Source: Aliamphritea ceti | Lineage (GTDB): Bacteria; Pseudomonadota; Gammaproteobacteria; Pseudomonadales; Balneatricaceae | Direction of reading: 5' to 3' | DNA: 64,000 bases | Assembly: GCF_024347215.1 (NCBI RefSeq) | Contig: NZ_AP025282.1 | Span: 992,001-1,056,000, forward strand | Shown: in pieces, positions 58,524 to 64,000 of the stretch | Numbering within the stretch: position 1 is the first letter of the stretch | Layout of the letters: the number at the start of each line of letters is the position of its first letter | Program-made: the position numbers and the translations under genes | Notes under the pieces: generated by a model | Database searches by the model: none | The model's input: the letters and a program-made list of their open reading frames with translations, nothing else | Told to the model about the DNA's origin: nothing

Positions 58524-58895
58524 ATGAAAACGAATCACGTTTTGTTATCTGCCGTGCAGGAAGCCAGCGAAACCTGGAAAAATGCTTTCAACAGCGGTAA
58601 TGCTGCAGGCTGTGCTGCGCAGTATGAAGCAAATGCAGTTATGCATGCCCGGCCATTCGGTACCTTCACGGGGACTGAAGAAATTCAGGGATTCTGGAGC
58701 AAGTTGATTGCTGATGGTTTCAGCGATGTGGAATACGTTGAGCCTAAGCTGGAAATGGTTGATGAAACCAGCATGCTGCTGACCTCTGGCTGGAAAATGA
58801 ATAACGCTCATGGTGTTATCCACAGAGAGTTGTGGGTGTTGCAGGACGACGGCACTGCCAAACTCCGCGAAGATGATTTCGAAGCTCAGGGCTAA
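58524..58895 (+). CDS. NTF2-like / DUF4440-type small protein
   Basis: Protein of 123 residues of the SnoaL/NTF2-like cone fold. AVQEASETWKNAFNSGNAAGCAAQYEANAVMHARPFGTFTGTEEIQGFW is the typical opening with the cavity-lining residues, and a LTSGWKMNN...HRELWVLQDDGTAKLREDDFE end. The ATG at 58524 is set by TAAGGAG 8 nt upstream. Could bind or isomerise a small ligand; function unknown. Confidence 0.75.
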   Translation: MKTNHVLLSAVQEASETWKNAFNSGNAAGCAAQYEANAVMHARPFGTFTGTEEIQGFWSKLIADGFSDVEYVEPKLEMVDETSMLLTSGWKMNNAHGVIHRELWVLQDDGTAKLREDDFEAQG

Positions 58896-58922
58896 GCTTT
58901 TTAAGGCTGTGTGTTAATTGTG

Positions 58923-58952
58923 AAAAGCCGGAGGTGAAACTCCGGCTTTTTT
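58923..58952 (+). terminator. Rho-independent terminator after the NTF2-like gene
   Basis: AAAGCCGGAG-N6-CTCCGGCTTT followed by TTT is a strong terminator in the gap between convergent genes; it may serve both strands since AAAA precedes the stem. Confidence 0.85.
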
Positions 58953-58981
58953 GGTGACAGGGGCGACGTTTTAAAGCTTCA

Positions 58982-60490
58982 TTATGCTTTGCCGTATTCG
59001 CAACCTTCCGGGAACTGCCACTGGTCATTGACGCAGAAAGTGCATTTACCGCTGACCCGCTTCAGATGTTTTGTATGATTATCGTAGTGCAGATTGCCAG
59101 CTTCTACTTCCGCATACAGTGCATCGGCGACCAACTGCTGAGGTTCGTAGTGATGGCCCATCAGTACCTGCCAGGCAGCGGGGTTCACACTGTCTCTGAT
59201 ACTGTCATTATCGCCTTTCAGATCAATTGGTACGTAGCCGTTGTACGTTTCCCGTTCAATCTTATTTGCTTTCTTCAACGTCAGGTAATCACCGGGGTAT
59301 TCATTCTTAAAGGCTTCCCAGGCCTGTACAGAGAAACGTGACTGGTTGTCAAAATTACTGCCGTAGGAAAAGTGTGGTGTGACTATGATGCGGGTTTTTA
59401 CCATTTTGCCGTTCACCGGATAACTGACGTAACGCTTTCGCAGGCAGGTTTCTTTCATCATATCGAAAACATCACGTTGTTCGTCCGAATCAGGGCGCTT
59501 TGTGGTCAGGTCCATGCTGGCCTCAAAACTGTCCAGACCGTCGCAAAACATTTTCAGTGAACTGCTACTGACGATAATTAGTATTTCCGGCTGACTCTGA
59601 ATTAACTGATCGAACATGAAGCGTTTTTCTTTTACACAGGTGTTGGCGATGCGATTCTGGGGAATATCATAAGTATCGCTCCAACCGGGAGAAGCGCAGC
59701 CGATCATGTCGTGCATGCTGATATCTTCCCCCACTTCCAGTGAACCTTCGGGAATATCCATCTGCTTTTCTAACAGGTTGAGGATCGGAAGTATTCGCTG
59801 ATAGTAACCAACGGCCTGCGCGTAGAGCTGCATTTCTGTATTTTTTGCAGGGTCTGTTTTAGCGACGACAATGTCGCCTTTTTTGAATGTATCTCCGGCA
59901 AAGACGACTGCGCGTTCCTCCGGCACCCAACCAAGTTCGTAGATGGTTTCTTCGTCACGGTCTGCATATTGCACTGGGATTTCCATCCAGCGATGATCCA
60001 TACCGCGGACCATACGTTTAGTTCGGCCATCGGCTTCGGCAATAATTTCAGTGCCTTTGATAATACCTTTGCGCATGTATTCAAGATTAGTACGTTCCTG
60101 AAAAACGCTGGCATGGCGGTAGTAATATGCATAGCTGCCATTCCTGTCAAACCATGGGTAGGTGAAATCGGCACCTTTGTCATAGGGTTTGAATGCACTT
60201 AGGTTGGGATTTATACCTACCGTCATAATGGGGGCTTTGCGGCAACCACGCAAAACTGCAGGTTGAATGTACTCCGCGCCTATTGCCCGGGCAGTATGGG
60301 TTTTTTCATGGAACGAGGGATCATTCGTTTGAGGAGGCTGATTACGGATTGCCTCGGGAAATTCTTCTTCCCAGTTAAATGAAGGGAAGGGACCATATGG
60401 CTTGATGCCCTGCCAGAACCAGGCGCAGCTGGTGCAGGACTTTACTGCATCGACCAGTTCAATATCGGTCAGGGGAATTCTGTTGCTCAT
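58982..60490 (-). CDS. Uncharacterised cysteine-rich protein with a TDG/MUG-like GINPN motif
   Basis: Protein of 502 residues from ATG 60490 (AAAGG sits 9 nt upstream; the ATG at 60499 would abut that site). Cysteines cluster at the ends: SCTSCAWFW (Cys19, Cys22), GCRKAP (Cys83), and a C-terminal CTFCVNDQWQFPEGCEYGKA. Between them, PIMTVGINPNLSAF resembles motif A of TDG/MUG-type uracil-DNA glycosylases (GINPG), ILIIVSSSSLKMF could be a following core strand, and IIVTPHFSYGSN lies where motif B (HPS) would be expected. Paired cysteine clusters recall the Fe-S cluster of family-4 glycosylases. No established family was recognised; the resemblance is by eye only. Confidence 0.55.
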   Translation of the reverse strand: MSNRIPLTDIELVDAVKSCTSCAWFWQGIKPYGPFPSFNWEEEFPEAIRNQPPQTNDPSFHEKTHTARAIGAEYIQPAVLRGCRKAPIMTVGINPNLSAFKPYDKGADFTYPWFDRNGSYAYYYRHASVFQERTNLEYMRKGIIKGTEIIAEADGRTKRMVRGMDHRWMEIPVQYADRDEETIYELGWVPEERAVVFAGDTFKKGDIVVAKTDPAKNTEMQLYAQAVGYYQRILPILNLLEKQMDIPEGSLEVGEDISMHDMIGCASPGWSDTYDIPQNRIANTCVKEKRFMFDQLIQSQPEILIIVSSSSLKMFCDGLDSFEASMDLTTKRPDSDEQRDVFDMMKETCLRKRYVSYPVNGKMVKTRIIVTPHFSYGSNFDNQSRFSVQAWEAFKNEYPGDYLTLKKANKIERETYNGYVPIDLKGDNDSIRDSVNPAAWQVLMGHHYEPQQLVADALYAEVEAGNLHYDNHTKHLKRVSGKCTFCVNDQWQFPEGCEYGKA

Positions 60491-60738
60491 AAGTGACATC
60501 CTTTGTTCTTATTTCTGACAGGCATTCGGCCTATATTTTTTAGCAGAAAATAAGCGGAAAAGATGTGCTACATGGCTATTTTGGGTAGAAAACTTCCGAT
60601 CTGGGTTGTGATATCTGAACTGATAAAACCTAGCATCATTCATCTGTATGCCGTTGACGAAGAGATAGGTGCTGACAGTTCCAGGTTTTTTAAAATCCAC
60701 TATTAAGTGGTCCAGACAGCGATGTTTTGTAAGTTACT

Positions 60739-61278
60739 TTAGAGTAGCCGTTTGATTTCTTCTGCCAGCCACTGGCTGTCTTCTACCCGGTGTCCCCAGT
60801 CTTTGAGTTGCCAGTTCCAGCCCATTTGCTGACAAAATGCCTGTTGATATTCCGCTGGAATGCTTTCATCTCGTTTGCCGATAATAATCCCTTTTGGTTT
60901 TACCGCCGGACTCAACGGTGTAAAGGCGTGCAGCATTGGAGGAGTGAAGTAGATTAAGCCGCCATTAGCGTAATCTTCTGCCGGCTGTTGCAGGTACTTG
61001 CTCAGGCTGAGTGCCGGTTCATAACAGGCGTTAATCGCCAGGCAGGGGAGGCCGGTGAGTTCAGTCAGTTTAAGTGCGTAATACCCACCCATAGATGTGC
61101 CAACCAGTAAGGCTGGCTGTTGCTGGCTGATCAGTTGCAGTAACTGACGGATGCTGTCCTGATACTGCTGTGGCGCATAGTCCGGCGCAACAATATTCAG
61201 GCCTGCTTTCCTGAGGGAAACGGCAGTTGAGGCCTGGCCGCTGGAGCCAAGACCGTGTAGGTATATAACTTTGCTCAT
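60739..61278 (-). CDS. YqiA/YcfP-type alpha/beta-fold esterase
   Basis: Small hydrolase of 179 residues. VIYLHGLGSSGQAS supplies the oxyanion-hole strand, LLVGTSMGGYYALKLTELTG the nucleophile Ser, GIIIGKRDESIPAEYQ the Asp and DWGHRVEDSQ the His. Length and motifs match the YqiA/UPF0227 esterase group (about 190 residues). Substrate unknown. The 239-bp gap on its downstream side (60500-60738) holds no convincing gene. Confidence 0.8.
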   Translation of the reverse strand: MSKVIYLHGLGSSGQASTAVSLRKAGLNIVAPDYAPQQYQDSIRQLLQLISQQQPALLVGTSMGGYYALKLTELTGLPCLAINACYEPALSLSKYLQQPAEDYANGGLIYFTPPMLHAFTPLSPAVKPKGIIIGKRDESIPAEYQQAFCQQMGWNWQLKDWGHRVEDSQWLAEEIKRLL

Positions 61279-61796
61279 GATTAAATTTCTGACCGGAGAA
61301 AAGCTGTATTGTAAATGAAGCAGCTGTATTTTAATGAATAAACCGGGGCTAAGGTGTTGTTTACTCTGGTCGGTTTGTTATGGTTAAACGCATATGACTG
61401 TAAGTATCAGCGCTCGGGCACTGCAATATTACGAGAATTTTGACTTTCAACCGGCAGTTTTGGAATCTTTTGGTTGAGGGATAGCAGCTATTAAAAATCT
61501 GTTTTTAAAGAACAGTTTATAACAGATAGGTAGTGCAGGATGCCTGGTCGTGTTGGCTATCCGATGCATATTTAACAGTCACATATTTAGACAAATTTAC
61601 AGAGAAGCAAAAGCGGCGTGGTGTAAGAAATCTTTGGAAGTAGTTGCCCTTAATCTGGGGGAGGTGTCCAGAGTTACTTATAGGAGTACACGCTTTTGGT
61701 TTTGGCAGAACCGGCAGCACAGTGCCGGTTTCTTTATGCCCGGTGAAATGGATGATATTTCATCAGGCATGGTAAAACGTATTAAGGCTTCGATGC
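61279..61796 (+). other. Intergenic/leader region with hairpin before the heme-GGDEF-EAL gene
   Basis: No supported gene in this 518-bp gap. AACCGGCA (61709-61716) and TGCCGGTT (61723-61730) form a perfect stem followed by TCTTT, 66 bases before the start codon: a possible attenuator. No match to the GEMM cyclic-di-GMP riboswitch core was seen. A 123-codon frame starting at 61550 overlaps the following gene out of frame and looks spurious. Confidence 0.45.
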
Positions 61797-63983
61797 ATGT
61801 CACGTTCGTTATATTGGAAGATTACATCGCCGGTGTTGTTGATAGCACTGGTAGGTACGTTGTCGGTTTCTCTGGCAGCACCGTATTTGCTGGAATGGTT
61901 TGTTACCCAAACAGCTGTTGATAATGCTCAGCAGCAGGCCGCTACGTTTCGGAATATCCGTAACTATTACTCTGAGCAGGTGGTTGCTAAAGTCACGGGA
62001 TCTGGTGGCTTCAATGTAATGGCTGATCATCAGTTATCTGCCGAAGGTGTGCCGGTTCCGGCCACTTTTCTGATCGAAATGGTTGATTACGATAAACCGC
62101 AGGAACTGGTTATGACTGACCTGATCAGCCCATATCCGTTCAAAAACCGTATCGAACGCAAGATGGATGAATATCAGAAGCGCGCCTGGAAAGCCGTGCA
62201 GGCGAATCCTGATGAGTTTTATGTCGAGCTGCTGGAGCAAGACGGTAAAATGATGGTGCGAGCGGCTCAGGCTGACAGGTTAAATGCACCGGCTTGTGTG
62301 GCTTGCCATAACAATCATCCGACTTCTCTGAAGCGGGACTGGAAGCTGGGAGATGTACGCGGATTACTGGAAGTCAGCACGGTAGTGGATGGCTGGCTGG
62401 AACGGGGCGTCTGGATCAGCAGGACGTTATCCGGGGTGACTTTACTGGCGTTTGCGTTGGTGATGCTGGTGAACTTCCGGGTTGCGCGGCAAGTGTCAGA
62501 GCCTCTGAACCGGATCTCAGGCTCTTTACGTAGCCTTTCCCGGGGTGAAGATCGTGGTTTATCACCTGAAGATTATCAGTATCAGGAAGTTGAGTCGCTG
62601 GCGGATGCATTCAACGGCTTCAGTGAGAAGGAGCGAGAGCGAAAGCAGTTGGCCCACAAGGTTGAAATGCTTGCCTATACAGATCCTTTAACTCAGTTAG
62701 CCAACCGCACCGGTTTTCAGCAAGAGCTGGATAAGCGCATGAGTGAAAGTGCCGAACGGCAGGCTTTGGTGAGAATTTGGCTGGTGGATGTTGATCACTT
62801 TCGGGATATCAACGATACCCTGGGCTATGAGGTGGGCGATAAGGTTTTAGGATTGCTTGCTGAAGCGCTGCAAAGAACATTGCCGGCAGATACATTGCTG
62901 GCACGGCTGGGCGAAGATGAATTCGGTGTCTTACTGGATGTCGCGGCAGACACCGCCGAATGGTCTGGTCTGGAATATATGGCTGAGCAGGTACAGCAGG
63001 CTGTATCGGAACATCTGCAGGTTGCCGGACGGACGCTGAAGCTAACCGCCAGTGTTGGTGCCGCCTGTTCTTCCCATGATGCTGAGAACGGCCAGGAACT
63101 GATACTGCAGGCAAACATCGCTTTGCATCAGGCTAAAGCTTTGGGTCGTAATCGTGCGGTTATTCATTCACCGGAACTCAGTGCAGCGGTTACCCAGCGG
63201 GTAGAGTTAGTGCACGACATGCATAATGGTCTGGAGCTGGGTGAGTTTGTGCCTTTTTATCAGCCACAGTTTGATCTGCAAACCGGTGCCTTGATCGGTG
63301 CTGAAGCACTGATGCGCTGGCAGCGAAAAGACGGTTCTCTGATGCCGCCGGGTATGTTTATACCTGTTGCAGAACAGTCCAGTCTGATTGTGCCTATGGG
63401 CGCACAGATTATGGAAAATGCCTGTCGTGACTGTCAGGCGTGGCAAGCTGAAGGGTTGGAAGGTATTCGTGTCGCGGTCAACGTTTCCAGTGTGCAGTTT
63501 GCTGATGATGACTTAGTCGCACTGACCCGTGCAGTGTTGGAAAAAACCGGTTTGCAGCCGGCCTTACTGGAGCTGGAAGTAACGGAAAGTGGTTTGCTGG
63601 CCGAAGTGGATGAGGTAATTGCATCATTACAGAAGCTCCATGAACTGGGCATTGAACTGGCACTGGATGATTTTGGCACCGGCTATTCGTCACTGAGTTA
63701 TTTAAAAACCCTGCCGGTAGACCGACTGAAGATCGACCGGGAGTTTGTCCGGGATTTACTTAACAGCTCTGACGATCAGGCTATTCTGCGAATGATTGTT
63801 GAATTGGGTAAACAGCTTAATCTGAAGATTCTTGCTGAAGGTGTTGAAGAAGCTGAGCAACTGGCATTGCTTAAAGCCAGCGGTTGTCAGGAAGTGCAGG
63901 GCTTCTATTACGCTAAACCATTGCCGCTGAATGAGTTTATTGAATATGCCAAAAACTATAGCGTTGCCGAGACAACTGTATAA
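61797..63983 (+). CDS. Membrane-bound heme-c (DUF3365) sensor with GGDEF and EAL domains
   Basis: Cyclic-di-GMP enzyme of 728 residues. Order: membrane helix (10-32); periplasmic DUF3365/Tll0287-like domain (about 35-200) with the heme-c site CVACH (Cys167, Cys170, His171); second helix (205-227); HAMP-like linker; GGDEF domain (about 285-435) whose signature is GEDEF in ARLGEDEFGVLL; EAL domain (about 460-715) with GAEALMRW, LELEVTES, ALDDFGTGYSS and DRLKIDREFV intact. The phosphodiesterase should be active; cyclase activity is uncertain because the second Gly is Glu. Redox or gas sensing through heme is inferred. AAGG lies 9 nt before the ATG. Confidence 0.87.
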   Translation: MSRSLYWKITSPVLLIALVGTLSVSLAAPYLLEWFVTQTAVDNAQQQAATFRNIRNYYSEQVVAKVTGSGGFNVMADHQLSAEGVPVPATFLIEMVDYDKPQELVMTDLISPYPFKNRIERKMDEYQKRAWKAVQANPDEFYVELLEQDGKMMVRAAQADRLNAPACVACHNNHPTSLKRDWKLGDVRGLLEVSTVVDGWLERGVWISRTLSGVTLLAFALVMLVNFRVARQVSEPLNRISGSLRSLSRGEDRGLSPEDYQYQEVESLADAFNGFSEKERERKQLAHKVEMLAYTDPLTQLANRTGFQQELDKRMSESAERQALVRIWLVDVDHFRDINDTLGYEVGDKVLGLLAEALQRTLPADTLLARLGEDEFGVLLDVAADTAEWSGLEYMAEQVQQAVSEHLQVAGRTLKLTASVGAACSSHDAENGQELILQANIALHQAKALGRNRAVIHSPELSAAVTQRVELVHDMHNGLELGEFVPFYQPQFDLQTGALIGAEALMRWQRKDGSLMPPGMFIPVAEQSSLIVPMGAQIMENACRDCQAWQAEGLEGIRVAVNVSSVQFADDDLVALTRAVLEKTGLQPALLELEVTESGLLAEVDEVIASLQKLHELGIELALDDFGTGYSSLSYLKTLPVDRLKIDREFVRDLLNSSDDQAILRMIVELGKQLNLKILAEGVEEAEQLALLKASGCQEVQGFYYAKPLPLNEFIEYAKNYSVAETTV

Positions 63984-64000
63984 TCTGAGGCTGATGTCTT

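Noticed and set aside
61590..61796. Cyclic-di-GMP (GEMM) riboswitch before the GGDEF-EAL gene
   Set aside because: The conserved GEMM core and tetraloop-receptor sequences could not be found; only a simple hairpin is present.
61550..61921. 123-codon open frame before the heme-GGDEF-EAL gene
   Set aside because: It overlaps the start of that gene in another frame, lacks a convincing ribosome-binding site, and has no recognisable domain.
1..64000. tRNA, rRNA, CRISPR arrays, prophage or IS transposases
   Set aside because: No tRNA-like cloverleaf, regular spacer-repeat array or transposase/integrase motif was recognised; small RNAs could still be missed by eye.

Overview
The window looks like chromosomal DNA of a marine gammaproteobacterium, most likely an Oceanospirillaceae-type organism (Amphritea, Neptuniibacter or Neptunomonas relatives). 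This is inferred from the lptD / amgK-murU / djlA / rpe-gph neighbourhood, moderate GC, and a large investment in uptake and breakdown of betaine-like compatible solutes. No rRNA, tRNA, CRISPR array, phage or insertion-sequence transposase was recognised.

Layout. (1) 1-9.3 kb, housekeeping: the 5' end of lptD, the cell-wall recycling pair amgK-murU, djlA, a DUF3530 protein, rpe-gph, a CobW GTPase, and a three-gene operon (DUF2269, DUF4166, saccharopine-dehydrogenase-like). (2) 9.6-18.5 kb, first betaine-type region: a MarR regulator divergent from a ProX-ProW-ProV transporter, then a LysR regulator divergent from a dimethylglycine-dehydrogenase-like flavoprotein with a GcvT half and a non-pyrrolysine MttB-family methyltransferase. 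(3) 18.6-21.9 kb, stand-alone genes: PQQ-type sugar dehydrogenase, truncated hemoglobin, a CheW protein split by a zinc-sensing CZB domain, and a MAPEG protein. (4) 22.2-34.2 kb, second and most interesting catabolic region: FAD oxidoreductase, BCCT transporter, two enolase-superfamily enzymes, LysR, a MocDEF-like three-component oxygenase (membrane di-iron oxygenase, Rieske ferredoxin, ferredoxin reductase), an M24 protein closely resembling the DMSP lyase DddP, a divergent PanB-like TIM barrel and a GntR regulator. Together these read as import and stepwise oxidation of an unidentified quaternary-amine or sulfonium compound.

(5) 34.3-40.3 kb: a YSC84 lipoprotein, two paralogous secreted basic proteins sharing a 23-nt upstream element, cysQ, a MarR/membrane-protein divergent pair with two palindromic operators, and a LysR regulator. 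(6) 40.4-46.6 kb: a compact, mostly overlapping minus-strand operon hyuA-hyuB-PLP lyase-Asp/Glu racemase-like-RidA, a catabolic set of unknown substrate. (7) 46.6-48.3 kb: a YefM/YoeB toxin-antitoxin module embedded among copies of a 250-340 nt interspersed repeat that also occurs at 37.3 and 38.8 kb. (8) 48.3-51.3 kb: XRE-cupin regulator divergent from tdh-kbl (threonine to glycine plus acetyl-CoA). (9) 51.8-64 kb: a 1162-residue GMC oxidoreductase / alpha-beta hydrolase fusion, a DUF6765 protein, an AraC regulator divergent from an isochorismatase-type hydrolase, an NTF2-like protein, a cysteine-rich protein with a TDG/MUG-like motif, a YqiA-type esterase, and a heme-c-sensing GGDEF-EAL protein.

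Functional assignments rest on reading motifs and recalling families; no database search was run. Start codons were moved from the longest reading frame wherever a Shine-Dalgarno site, neighbour overlap or family length argued for it.
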